Part shown: positions 12,151 to 24,375 of the stretch, piece after piece
Numbering within the stretch: position 1 is the first letter of the stretch
Layout: every line of letters begins with the position of its first letter
DNA from: Polytrichum commune
Taxonomy: Eukaryota; Streptophyta; Polytrichopsida; Polytrichales; Polytrichaceae
NCBI GenBank assembly: GCA_950295325.1
Contig: OX485809.1
Location: forward strand, 5,146,001-5,210,000
Direction: 5' to 3'
Length of the DNA stretch: 64,000 nucleotides
Notes under the pieces: generated by a model
What the model was told of the DNA's origin: nothing
What the model saw: only the letters and a program-made list of their open reading frames with translations
Databases searched by the model: none
Program-made: the position numbers and the translations under genes

Positions 12151-13195
12151 TATACGAACGCGCGTACGTATATCTCCATGTAACAACATTATCAGTGCAA
12201 GCACGCGCATACATATGTCTTTATTTATTCATAGTCGGCGGAAAGGTCCAGACAACAAAAACATGACAGTTTTATGGGCGCGCACCCGTAAATCTCTTCG
12301 TGGTCAAAGAGGTCAATATCATGCGCAAATGTTTTCGCAAACTATACAACATAGGTATACGGACGTGCGTCCGCAAACATCCGAATGTCAAAAGTCAGTG
12401 TTGTGCAAGACACACAGAGGTTTAGGAAACCAAGATGTCCAGGTGTCAGGTTCCTACTGTGTATTATGAATGTCAAAATATTATACTATGACACATAGGG
12501 TGATGTAAGCTTAGGGTTTAGGGATCTTATACCTCCATTGACCGTACAGTCTCAATGTAATATTCTACATGGCACATAGTGAAAAGTATGGAACCAAAGG
12601 TTTGCAGGTTTACGGATGCGCGTCCGTAAACCTCTCTGTACCTCATTACTAGCACAAATAGGTTTAGGTTACTGGACGTGAGTCAAAAAAATTTCATGAC
12701 AATACAGTCTCGTTGGTATACTATACATGGCAAGTGGTCATGATGTCAGCTCAGGTGCAATACCGAACAATGGAACAAAAAGGTGCAAAAGTTTACAGAC
12801 GCGCGTCCGTAAACCTCAATGTAGATGAAATAGGTCAAGTATAATTCTCACTGCAATAGATATCCAATCAAGCAAGAGGTTAAAGGTTTACGGACGCGCG
12901 TCCATAAACCTTAATGTACATGAAATAGCTGAAGTATAATTCTCACAACAATAGATATCCAATCAAGCAAGAGGTTTAAGGTTTACGGACGCGCGTCCGT
13001 AAACCTCAATGTAAATGAAATAACTCAAGTATAATTCTCACAGAAATACATATCCAATCAAGCAAGAGGTTTAAGGTTTACGGACGCGCGTCCGTAAACC
13101 TCAATGTACATGAAATAGCTCAAGTGCAATTCTCACAGAAATAGATATCCAACCAAGCAAGAGGTTTAAGGTTTACGGACGCACGTCCGTAAACC
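12151..13195. repeat. Type B palindrome cluster upstream of the transposase-like gene
   Basis: Ten copies of the TTTACGGACGC-arm palindrome, some imperfect, lie at about 12151, 12271, 12355, 12607, 12791, 12886, 12980, 13075 and 13170, plus flanking fragments. The last five are in a 95-bp tandem repeat whose unit contains GATATCCAATCAAGCAAGAGG. They sit in the 5' flank of the minus-strand gene and so could be promoter or protein-binding sites; that role is inference. Confidence 0.9.
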
Positions 13196-16100
13196 TCCGT
13201 GATTTGCGGCGCCATAATAGGACCATTTCACCAGGAACGATACTTGCCATAAACAAAAATCAATCACTATAAGGATCCAGACAGTGCAATCCACATAAAA
13301 TTGGCTCCACTAATGGGTTTATGGCTTGGAATTTAGTGTTTAGGGTATAAAAGGTCCATTGCAATAGGATCTGTACCTGCACGAAATAAACATCCAGAAC
13401 ACTACAAGGGTCCAAGCAGCGCAACCCACATCTGAGATGCAAAAAGAGTCCCTTGGTGGAGGGGTGTCCCCTTAAGTACTGATCGTTTCCCTTGGATCCG
13501 TTTTCCAACATAGGATACTAGCCACCATCTACGTCCTATAAATAAAAACCTAACATTACTACATTCCGTGTGCCAGCCTTACAATGGAATGTGTATTCAT
13601 AGTGGACAACATGCATAGACGATGAGTCCACATAATGACAAAGCAAAAGGCATCTACGTATTTATGGTGGACAACAAAGAAAATAGGCTAATAATATATG
13701 AGCATTGAACATTGTTGAGGGGTGGTTTATAATATTGAAGTACCTAATATTGAGAGGTCATTGTAGAACTAGGAGACAGAAAATTATAGTGTCGTGTGAA
13801 ACATCAACCACAACAACAACAATAGTACATGGAGTATAAAAATACGTGTCATTCAAAATTAAACTAGCATCTATTTTATTGTTTTGCATACGATGTAATG
13901 ATATTCACTCCAATATCATGTTATCTCCTCTCATCTAGCATTTAAACTAGTAATTACATTTGCCACCACCCTACCATCCAACCCGTTTAATTTACCCACT
14001 TTTACACACCTATACATAATTATACTAATACGTACACAAACTTTGAGCGCCTAGATGCCATGAAAATAGCACATCTATTGTCATAGGCACTATGGGTTGC
14101 TTTAAAATCAATATTCTCAATTTCCTCTCTTAACTTTAGGGCCCCCTTCAATACATCAACATTTATTTCAAAAAAAATAATACTAGCATTCTTAATGTAC
14201 TATACGTGAGACAAAAAACAATTTTTAGTACCCCATGTACATTATCTACAATATTGACTCAAACAATAGCAGTTGTTGTTCTAAGTAACATTATGAGCCC
14301 AACAAAGCATAATGGAGAGAAGGGGAGGGTAGGGTATCCAAATATTATAAAGGCAAGCAATTTTAAGTTGGTGACAGAAGGGGGATACTCTCATTAGTTC
14401 ATACGTGGTACCCTAAATCCTAAACCCTAAACCCTAAACCCTAAACCCTAAACACTATACCCTATACCCTATACCCTATACCCTATAACCGCCCACCCCT
14501 GAACAAACACAACGACATACGGTACGCATGGTTAACTGAATAACTCCCAATACATGTGTAGCCTTAAGTGGAAGTAATTCAAAACTATATGACTACCTTT
14601 AAATTTTGTAAAATAAAACCATAAACATTTCAAATGTGAAGCAAATTTAGGGGTAACCTTACCTTTCATTTTTTAAAATCTTTCTTTGGCTTTAAACCAT
14701 TTGCTTTAAACATATACTTTTGATGAAAGGTTTTGAAGATCGTATATTGGTATTCTATAATCGAGTCCTAAACACAACTCACCACCGAAAGAAAACTCCA
14801 AATATAAACAAGTTTGCTACTACTTATAAGCGATAATACAAGCTGAGGCCTATGTGTGGAAGGATTGGATGGATCCGAAAGGTTGTTTAATGTACAAGAG
14901 GGATGTACATTCAACACATACCCATGCATTTTGTTTTAATACAAGCTTAGACCTATGTGTGGAGGGATTGAATTAATCCGTAATGTTGTTTAAGGTATTA
15001 CAAGCATATGAATTCTCCCCATATCTCGATGTTTCGGTTTTGTTAATTGCGTTTCACAACTTATTGCGATAATTGAGGGATTCACAAGTATTTCTTGGCA
15101 AAGTTTCATGAGAATTTGTGGCCAATTGGTATATTGCCCCAATTGCATTTGAATCCCACCTTTGAGAAGAAAAAGAATTCTTATACTGAAGTTAATCAAC
15201 AAGACATCCTTTTATTGAATATTATTACTATTCTCGAAATATAGAGTCCCCTCCATAGCTCGGGGGGTGCACTGTACTAAACATGTACGAGTTATACGTG
15301 AGTGCACAGGAGGGGTATTGATTTGGACCTTGCCGTATTGCATATACATATGGTATACATGTTATAATTTATAGTTACGTACATATATGGAAGGCCTTTA
15401 AAAAGTATAGAATAATTGTACTTGTATGGTATTGTTACTATACTATATATCATAAGTGTTCATATTGGATAAGTTTTCATAAGGTTTGGTTTGTTGGGAG
15501 AGTTTATAGGATGCGGAGGAAGTTTGGTAATCGTTGGGTGGAGTATAGGGATCCATTTGACTTGATGGACCGTCCATCAAACGTGGAGATTGGTTTATGT
15601 TGGTATCAAAAGGGGCTAACAACAAGTGGACATATGATCTTATTGATCATTCCATGGTAGACTTCGAGACAATAATTGCATTTGTATACTTATGTTAATG
15701 ACTCTCGGGGGGGGGGGGGGGGGCAGTCATTGGTTGGAGTAGCAATATACGTGCAAACAAATGATAGGGTATTTTAAAAACATGGGGGCAAAAAATTATA
15801 AATGGACTTAAGAGTAATATAGGGTATCAAAAATGGCACTGGACATCTTTAAAGTAGTATAGGGTATGGAATAATTGGTAATTTGGAATTATAAGTAATG
15901 CAAGCCATTTTTCTATTAACCCAAAGTAGAAATTTATATAATGATAGCATGTGAAAAAAAAAAAAAATTGAAAGTAATACCCCCCTATATCCTTATTTTT
16001 TTAACACACTGCCCCCCCGAGTAATGACTAATATATATGAATGGATGTTTTTTTGTGTATACATATTGTTGCTTGTATATTTATTGTTGCAATTGTATGT

Positions 16101-16560
16101 GTATTACTTCATTTCACAAAAAATCACTTGTATATATTAGGGGGTTTTTAGAGTATGCAGTGAACGCACGTGATTCTAGGTTTTAATGAAAGGTGCTCCC
16201 CCACTCTCCATAGAGGCCACACTAGAAATTGTAGTTAGTTTCTCTCATTGTTTGGAGTTCCAAAATGATATTATTATTATTATTGATGTCATTTAATTGT
16301 TGACAATGACATAATAATTTACTCAACCTCACACCCTAATATAATTTCCTAAAATAATGAATACTTTCTAGAGCTCGTATGAATATTTCACTCATTATCA
16401 AAAGTGAAGAGAAGAGGCAACGAGATGGCTCATTTTATATTTAGAGTGACATTTAGTGTGACTTTTAACTTGCCTTAGCATAAACATAAGATGTTATTAT
16501 GACATAATATGATAATAAAATCACCAAACTAAGTATAAATTAAACCCCTATTTCAATACC
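13196..16560. other. Internal spacer of element B without a convincing gene
   Basis: This 3.4-kb stretch separates the two divergent genes. It holds an interstitial telomere-like tract (14409-14488), a G17 run near 15706-15723, an A12 run near 15956 and short AT-rich repeats (ATAGGGTAT-like strings near 15790-15870). The small open frames are short, overlap one another and lack splice context. It could be older DNA caught inside the element. Confidence 0.6.
14409..14488. repeat. Interstitial telomere-type repeat
   Basis: About six units of CCCTAAA or a one-base variant are followed by five CCCTATA units. The CCCTAAA heptamer is the common plant telomere repeat. Ordinary sequence continues on both sides, so this is an internal tract, not a chromosome end. 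Confidence 0.85.
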
Positions 16561-16599
16561 AAATATAGACCAGTAGGGTGATGCCACGTAAGGGTATAG

Positions 16600-17913
16600 G
16601 CCGGCGATTGGGCGCGACGTTTGGGGTAGGGACACGTGGAGGCACGCCATTGTTTTAGGGTTCCAAGTACTCCAGCACCCTTTCGCCCTCGCTCTTCGTG
16701 CTTTTCCTTCCTTCTCTATCATCTCTTCCTTCCGTTCCTTCTACTGTTGCTCTTGCTTCTCTTGCTTTAGGGTTATAGGGTTTCAAAGTACACCAGCTCC
16801 CTTTTGCCCTCCTCTTCGTGCTTTTGCTTCCTTCTCTTGCAACTCTTGTTTATCTTGTTTATCTTGTTTCTCTTGCTCATCTGCTCTTGCTTCTCTTGCT
16901 CATTTGCTCATCTTCTCTTGCTCATCTGCTCTTGCTCATCTTCTCTTGCTCATCTACTCTTCTTCTCTTGCTCATCTTCTCTTGCTCAACTTCTCATCTT
17001 CTCTTGCTCATCTGCTCATCTTCTTTTGCTTCTTTTGCTTCTCTTCACTTGTTTCTCTTGCTTCTTACCCTTATCTTCACTTTCTTCTCTCTCTTCTCTT
17101 GCTTCCCTTGCTGGTCTTGCTTCTCTTTCCTCACAATGCAAAACTCATTCTTATTGGTCAATTGCTGACGCGCGTCAGAGCTAGAGTAAGTTCTCCTTGT
17201 TTGCTGCTCATTTGCTTATTAGCTCATTAGCTCATTAGTAAGTTTTGCTTGCTGCTTGCTTGCTTGCTGCTCATTAGATCATTAGGATGCTCATTGTTGC
17301 TTGCTACTGCTCATTAGGTTGTTTTCAGTTGTTGATCTCAGTTGTTGCAAGGGTAATTAGTGTTTCAGATGTTGCTCATTAGGGTTTCAGTTGTAGCTTC
17401 ACCATGTAGTTCATTATATTTTTTGCATACAAATCAATAGTTTCCTTTCACTTGTGTTGCATGAATCTGATTTATGAGCAACTTTTTTGAGTAGTTCTCA
17501 ATGTTGAATCATGCATGTGCACATTGAATTACTAGAGGTTTCTGACCTCAATTTTATTGTTCATTTGCAGTTGGTATTAGCTGCAGCAGGAGCAGCTAGT
17601 TGTGGTTTAGGAGCAAACACTCTAGAAAGGTAAGTTTTTTAGAACATTGCAATTGCATTTTGTATGATTGCAATTTTGGGTTGTTGTGGTTTAGGGCTTA
17701 AGGTTAGCATGACAGAATGTGAGATTCCAGTTTCAAGGAATTCTGAATTTGTTTAGTACTTTGTCTATGGCTACATTCTAAGAATCATTTAGTTATGGAC
17801 ATGTCAGTGTTCTGAAAGTGCCTTATGTTGTCAATCTGCAGTGCAGTGTTTGCTATTGCAGTGAAGTAAAATTGCATTCTTATTTGGAGGGCAAAACCAT
17901 ATTGGACGACAAG
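16600..17913 (+). promoter_or_regulatory. Promoter and leader exons of the element B long gene
   Basis: A G-box-like ACGTGG motif (near 16633) precedes a pyrimidine-rich tract (about 16680-17130) built of CTCTTGCTCAT-type units. Candidate leader exons follow: one ending at donor GTAAGT (17186), one at 17571-17629 (acceptor TTTGCAG, donor GTAAGT) and one from 17842 or 17862 to 17913 (donor GTAAAG). The next acceptor, TTTGCAG at 18781, opens the main coding exon. A 14-bp palindrome, CTGACGC plus complement (17165-17178), shares the GACGCGCGTC core of the type B repeats. Whether any leader exon is translated is unclear. Leucine/serine-rich frames in the pyrimidine tract are artefacts of composition. 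Confidence 0.4.
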
Positions 17914-17988
17914 GTAAAGTCCCGAAAAACACGGAGCATTAATGAAAACATTGGAATACGCAAACATTACAATAGCCTTTATAATCCT

Positions 17989-18728
17989 CAAAGTTTACGG
18001 ACGCGCGTCCGTAAACTTTGTGGATCTTTGTGTAGGTGAGAGACAAGCCTCTCAAACAACATATTACGCAAACGAAGCCAAATATTGTAATATTAGGCAT
18101 ATTAAAATAGCCTTTATAATACTCAAAGTTTACGGACGCGCGTCCGTAAACTTTGTGGATCTTTGTGTAGGTGAGAAACAAGACTCTCAAACCGCATATT
18201 ACGCAAACGAAGCCAAATATTGTAATATTAGGCATATTAAAATAACCTTTATAATACTCAAAGTTTACGGACGCGCGTCCGTAAACTTTGTGGATCTTTG
18301 GGTAGGTGAGAGACAAGCCTCTCAAACAATATATTACGCAAACGAAGCCAAATATTGTAATATTAGGCATATTAAAATAGCCTTTATAATACTCAAAGTT
18401 TACGGACGCGCGTCCGTAAACTTTGTGGATCTTTGTGTAGGTGAGAAACAAGACTCTCAAAAATATATGTAGGTGAGAAACAAGACTCTCAAAAAATGTA
18501 GGTGTGAAACAAGACTCTCAAAAAAATATTAACCGTAACTTGAATACATTGATATTTACCACCATACTATCTTTGCGAAGTTTACGGACGCGCGTCCGTA
18601 ACTTATAGAGATATTTGAGTATATGATATACGCGTTATGCGTATTTGGAAGAAATGTATCTTTTCATTTGGATCCAAAAATATAATTGAGACAATTTGGA
18701 AAACTTTACGAACGCGCGTTCGTAAAGT
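17989..18728. repeat. Type B palindromes in the leader intron of the long gene
   Basis: Four 32-bp perfect palindromes (arm CAAAGTTTACGGACGC) lie at 17989-18020, 18123-18154, 18259-18290 and 18393-18424 in a ~135-bp tandem unit; a shorter one is at 18578-18604. The sixth, at 18703-18728, has arm ACTTTACGAACGC: the G-to-A change on one arm is matched by C-to-T on the other. A ~27-bp tandem TAGGTGAGAAACAAGACTCT repeat lies at 18465-18525. The whole block lies between donor 17914 and acceptor 18781. Confidence 0.95.
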
Positions 18729-18781
18729 ATGATCTATATCTTTTGCCAAGAATTCTAACTTATCTATCTTATCATTTGCAG

Positions 18782-21700
18782 ATGGCATCTAAAAAGAGAC
18801 ATGCAATTGAGATGTTCGCAGAAGCTCTCATTCCTCCGCTACCAGAAGCCATCAAAGACATAAGTCCCAACGACCATTACAAGCCACAAGATGAAATTGT
18901 GGATAATTGGACAGTATTGGTAGAAAAGGACGAGAAAGAAATATTTGTGCTTAGATTTGCATATCAAATGAAGACGGACATAGATGAAGCTGAGAAGTGG
19001 ATAAAGCTTAAATCGTGGACAGTAGAGTGTGCAGTGGCACAAGGGGATTATGTAGTAATAGACCTTGAGAAGAAAGAAGATCGGGTCACTTTCATTTTGC
19101 ACGAATCCTACCACCCCTTCAACAAAAATGAGTGTGAGAATGCTAGTACAGATGCGGCTTGCTTCAATCTCCAGACGGAGTTCCAAGACTATGCATGCAA
19201 TGCACCTTGGACGGGTAAGCGGCTTGGACGACTCTTGAACAATGTAACAAGAGTAAATGGAGCCTTGCTAGAGGCCAGAAAGGGGAAAGATAAGAAAAAA
19301 CAAGTCGTTCCTGAACGACCTAAGCGTGTGCCTAAACCAGTGCCGGAATCCTCAAGGCCCTCGCAGAGTGGTGCATCAAGAGGGAGCAGACAGGCGAGTA
19401 AACGCTCTCACTCGCAGATGGACTCTGGACTAACAGAGGGTCCGGATGTCAGCTCTACACTGACTGTCGCTCCACTCCTCAAAAAGGGTCAACGCCCTGA
19501 CGCCGAACTCTCAACAAAAATATTCCAAGAGTTCGATGAGAAGACGAAGGGATGCTGGCCCCTTGGCAGGTATTTTACTTTCGAAGTAGACGTCTACAAA
19601 TGCCACAAGGACACCGAAAGTATGAATACCAGAGCAAAAGAAGAAAGCGGTGTATGGTGGCAAATGAACAACATCATGAACAACCCCAAGTTTGACAGGC
19701 AAACCATTTGTGTGACACCAAAGGATCCTATCGTTGAAGTCAACGAAAAAAATTGGCCGATTCTCAAGAATGGAGAGTTCTACATTGTCGACGGCCAACA
19801 TAGTGTAATGGCTGCAAAAGCTCTCCTTGAAGACGACGAGTGGAAAAGCCCATTAAAGGAGACAATCCGATATTGGAAGGCATTCGTCGTGCATTCCAAG
19901 GACTCGAACCAACTCATAGCAATATCTGCCTTCATGAACCAGGGGAATAAAGTGAGGCAGTTCGAGGCTTCATGGGCAGCCAACATCGTGGCTGGGAGGA
20001 CCTTGTGGGTGGAGCACGAATGTCCCCCAAAAGAAAGACATAATGCTGTCGTGAAGAACCCAAAATGGCAAGTATGTTACTCAAATAGATTTACGGACGT
20101 GCGTCCGTAAATGTGGCCCTTCTCCTCCCACTGCTTCAAATATTTGAATTTAATTTGTACTGAATTCAATGTTCTGATTTCTTGCAATTCGCGCCTCTTG
20201 CAGACATTCAGCAATGCCATATTGACAAAGTTCTCGAGTATAGACATGAAGACAAGCGGCATGAAAACAGTGCATGAATTAAAAGGCGAACTCAAGCTCA
20301 TCACTGCAACAGAAGAGACGTGGTCAATATGGTTGCGACTTTTCGATGCCCACAACAACGGCGACCTTGTCAATCCAGATACGGAGAACACCTACAAGAG
20401 CGACTCAAAAGTTAAGGTACCACCAATCCTGCGAGAGTTCTTTCGTCCCCTCCAAGGATTGATGGACTCGGAGCTGTACAGGGCAGCAGAACACATTCTT
20501 CTAGAAACTCCTAGAAGAACTCTGCCCTATCCCAAAATCTTTCTGAAGCGGCCGAAGCACATGAAGCCATCCACGTACCACATTAAGGAATGGTGCGATT
20601 ACAGAAAGAAGAAGACCATGGCTGTAAGGGAGATTAGCAAATTGCTACCCACCCACAACCTCATTAATAGTGATGGTAAGATCGTGTGGGAGAATTGGAG
20701 GAAGCTGAAGGGTGAATACCACATCAATGGCGTCTCAATGCGAGCTTTGATAAGAGGGGCATCATCCTTCCTTGCCCAACGATCCAGAAGGAACGAAAAG
20801 AAGGGATCCATCGACGAGAGGGAGGCAGGGTTGTATGTTCACTTTCTCGATAGGAAAAAGAACGCGAAATTTGGAGGGTTTGCAAGATTCTGCACGGTCG
20901 CAAAGGGCATGAAGTTCGGCGCATGGGACACCCATGCTTCAAGAGCCTCTGTGAGAGATGACCCCAGGGGTTGCCCTTTCGCCATTTTTGATTTTCGTGC
21001 AATTCCCGGAGCATGGAAGCAAGACGTTGCGGGAGCACCCTTCTACGAGCCCTTCTTAAAAGCCTTCAAGAGCTATCGCTCGCCTGCCCTCTTCGAGCCT
21101 CATGTGTGGTTATGGATTGTAGAGCAAGAGAGGTCCACATCCATTGTCCATCTGTACACATCAACGATGGACCTCGAATACGATATGTACCACAGCACCT
21201 ACATCCCAGCGAAGACAGAAGGGATCACTTTCATTCAAGAGGCAAGGGGGGTGAAGCAAGTGGGAGCTGTGCAGCTTTATTTCTTAACACGCAAGTCTTC
21301 CCCAACTGGGCGATTGCCCATTAAACCACACGAGGTGTTCAGGAAAGTCTATTCGTTGCCGCCACCACATCCCAAGGAGCTTGTTGAGGAGACAATGCAT
21401 GCAATCTATCCGGCGTTCGAGCTCCGGATGGACTTTTATATAGGGGTCTTGAAGGCTTTAACTGTCATGAGTGAGACAGTTTACAACGTCTTCGGAGGCA
21501 CGAAGTTTATGTATGCAGCACTGGTGAGTATTTGTTTGTCTTTCAACCCACCTATCTTTTGCATAGTTATTTTACGGACGCGCGTCCGTAAAAACCCAGT
21601 ATCAGGTGCATGTGAATTTTACGACCGTGCGTCCGTAAAATTGTCCAACTTTTGAGTGGTGGTTTTACGGACGCGCGTCCGTATAACGTGTTGACATCTA

Positions 21701-24283
21701 GCCTCATTTATATGCAATCACCACTATTGTTCTTATCTAATTTTCTTGTTATGGTCCAGATGCTTGGCTTGCAGGTGAATTCTTTTGTGCAAGATTCCGA
21801 CTACGATGACGCCCATACTCACAGGGTAATGGCCTCCAAAATGGATATCCAGGACATCATGGACGTCCTTACACCCCATCTTGTTGTGCCTCTTTCTTCT
21901 AGAGAAGAGGCAATGCCCGGAATGGAGACAGACCCTGAAGAGGACCGAGATCCCAGTTCCCCAAGAGCGCAACCCTCCACACAGGAGCCTTTACACGGCC
22001 TTGTTCGCGACCCAATTAATCCAAGTGCTTTCCTGCTGGGAACAGACGACACGGATGCGCAGGAGGCACGCGTGAACTTCACTCCGATAAGGGTCCCTCA
22101 TACCCCTGTTCTCTCACCTTTTGGGACTCCCACCTCTCGAGTTGGATTTCCCTCAACTGCGGGTCCATCTCGTGCTCCAGGAGTTATGGCCGAGAAGGAT
22201 GTGGACCTTGCGGCAGAAGGCGGATGCACCGCTTCATCTGGAGGGGGATCTCAACATTCAGATCTACCCCCTATGGAGGGGAGGGATGTGCTGGAGTTGA
22301 TATTGAGGCCTGATATCTCTCTATATCGTGAGAGTCGACGAAAGAGGAACAAGACGCCATACAACGAATACCCTGAAGGCGCGGTCTTGGAGCTCTCCGA
22401 TGAAGACGAGGATGAGATTAGGATTCACAATGCCATCTCTGCCTTGCCTACGGAACCTGGCAAGGTGAAGAAAGAGCCGATGTCAGTGTCCGAATTGGAC
22501 GAGAAGATGGAGAGGCGAATGAAGGAAGAGCTTGACCAACGGCTTCGAGAAGCTAACGAGGAGCACGCCAAAAAGATGGCCGCCATCCAAGCTGAGATGG
22601 AGCAAGCTAGGTTGGAGTCTGCTCGAAGGCACGCCGATCTCATGGCCCAAAATCAACAGTTCTTGGCCCAAAGTCAACAATTTATGAGCCTGATGCAGAG
22701 CTTGCAGGCAAGACCCCCTGTAGTCTATACAGCTCCCGATGCCGTCATGTCTATGCCCCCCACTCTCATGCGGCCTCCGTCTAGTAGCCATGCGGTGTAT
22801 ATACCCGAGCATGCTTATCCAGCCCCCGCGTTGATTGTCCCGCCCTCTCCCCTTGTTGTCGCCACTCCAGAGGAGCCCTCCTCTCATCCTACAGGAGTGG
22901 AGGAGATACCGGCACGTGACATGGCGGGTGCCGCCGAGACAGATGTCAATGAAGGCAATGCCCCCATCGGCGATGAAGATGTACATATGCGGGGCAGCCA
23001 AGACTCCACAGATGAGGATCAGCCTTACGTGGATACTCAAGGGTCGCAAGCGGCTGGAGACACCTTGTTGGTGGTCGAAGATCTGGACAATTTTGCGGAC
23101 GCGCGTCCGGATCCTGTGCCCATGACGGGGCCAGGTGAGGGAGGCACTGCTGGCGCGGACCTCGCCCTTGAAGAGGTAATCAACCTTTGAGCATGCCTCC
23201 CACGTTACGGACGCGCGTCCAAAACTTCCTTGTCTGCCTCCTTCGTGGCGTGTGTATATTATCGAGTTCAATCCTCGACTTCGCCCGGCGGGTGGATACA
23301 ATTTTGTTAGCATAGATTCCATTAACTTCAACAGATATTTTTTGCGACAATGTATATTATTCACCAAATGTATATCACCAATTACATTAATACCAATTTT
23401 TCAACTGGATGGTTCGGATTATTTTTGGCCTTATAATTTGTGTTGAGTTTATCCATGCTTGTCAATTGGTTTTCTTGAGTAGTACCATTTACCTAGATAG
23501 AATGTTCCATCACAGGGTCCGTCGGAGATATGTCGCAACCCCGCGGGAAAACCAAGCGCGCCCATGATGAAACCGTTCATAATATTTGACCTCAATGGGG
23601 TGCTTTGTCAATCCAAACATATCTCGAATAGTGCGTCCAAGGGGCCCTTCCGTAGTCCACAAGACATGGATTACGGCGGACATTTCGATACTCTCATAAA
23701 TAAGAAGGTTGTACGTGCCCGCCCCGGTTTGAGGAGCTTCCTTCGTGAGGTCCTTGGCTTCGCCCATGTCATCATCTGGAGCTCTATGCTCATGGACAAC
23801 ACGAAGGCCATCGTCGGTTTCCTTTTCCGAGAACTCGCAATGCCATGCTTGCTTCTCGGTCAAGAACACTGCGATGACCTCTATGACCGTAGTGGCAATA
23901 TTGTACCCAAGGTTGGAGGAGGTCGTGGGCCTCAATTCTTAAAGGTCCTGAGGAAGAACCTCTGGGTGGGCGTCCCTATGTTGGAGGGGGTTCCCCACGG
24001 TTGTTGGCCCACCCCGGATAACACACTCCTCATTGACGACAGCCCGGCAAAGAGTATTCTCAATCCCCCGGGCAATTGCATATTCCCGGATCCTTGGGAA
24101 AGCGATAGAAATGACAACTTTCTAGAGAGTGAACTAGGACCCTACATTAGGAGGCTTGCCTATCACCCCGGAAGTGTCCCGGATTTTGTGCTCTCCAACC
24201 CAATTGGCAATAGGCCTCTAGGCCCACAAGATGAGGAATTTAGGAGATTGTACGGCTACGCTAGACTCAATAAATTAATATGA
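18782..24283 (+). CDS. Element B long gene: ParB-like, methylase-like and HAD domains
   Basis: Exons 18782-20071, 20204-21523, 21760-23175 and 23516-24283 are all phase 0 and give 1597 aa; if the weak last donor (GAG|GTAATC) is not used, the third exon stops at 23190 (1346 aa). Residues ~337-410 hold YIVDGQHSVMAAKALL, like the ParB-superfamily DGxHR loop but with Ser for Arg. Residues 431-870 end in VYNVFGGTKFMYAAL, reminiscent of the DNA-methylase AdoMet motif (DxFxGxG...A), with Asn for Asp and no clear (D/N/S)PP(Y/F/W). The third exon has a Lys/Glu-rich coiled coil (EKMERRMKEELDQRLREAN) and Pro-rich flanks. The last exon is an FCP1-like HAD domain: FDLNGVL, IIWSS and LLIDDSPAK; the usual second Asp of motif I is Asn. 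The ATG follows an acceptor directly. The function of the whole is unknown; DNA binding or marking is inferred. Confidence 0.7.
20089..20112. repeat. Type B palindrome in intron 1 of the long gene
   Basis: A 24-bp near-perfect palindrome (ATTTACGGACGT / GCGTCCGTAAAT) lies 17 bp after the donor GTATGTTACTC. The element C gene has its own palindrome in the same intron after the same donor sequence. Confidence 0.9.
21570..21684. repeat. Three type B palindromes in intron 2 of the long gene
   Basis: Copies at 21570-21593 (perfect), 21615-21642 (imperfect centre, arms extended with AATTTTACG) and 21663-21684 lie inside the 236-bp intron 21524-21759, so they make up much of it. Two further partial copies lie at 23092-23112, inside coding exon 3 where they encode ADARPD, and at 23204-23222, just after the exon. 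Confidence 0.9.
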
Positions 24284-24375
24284 AAACTTTGATGATTTTG
24301 GGTTTGTACTTGGACTCTCCATGTAAATATCTAACATTTCTCCCCTTATCTTTGTAATGTATTTTTGTGTCTTAG

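Noticed and set aside
14409-14488. Chromosome end
   Set aside because: Only about 80 bp, with degenerate units and ordinary sequence on both sides.
16804-17230. Leu/Ser-rich membrane-like proteins
   Set aside because: Three frames are open at once because the DNA is a pyrimidine-rich simple repeat; it fits a promoter/leader better.
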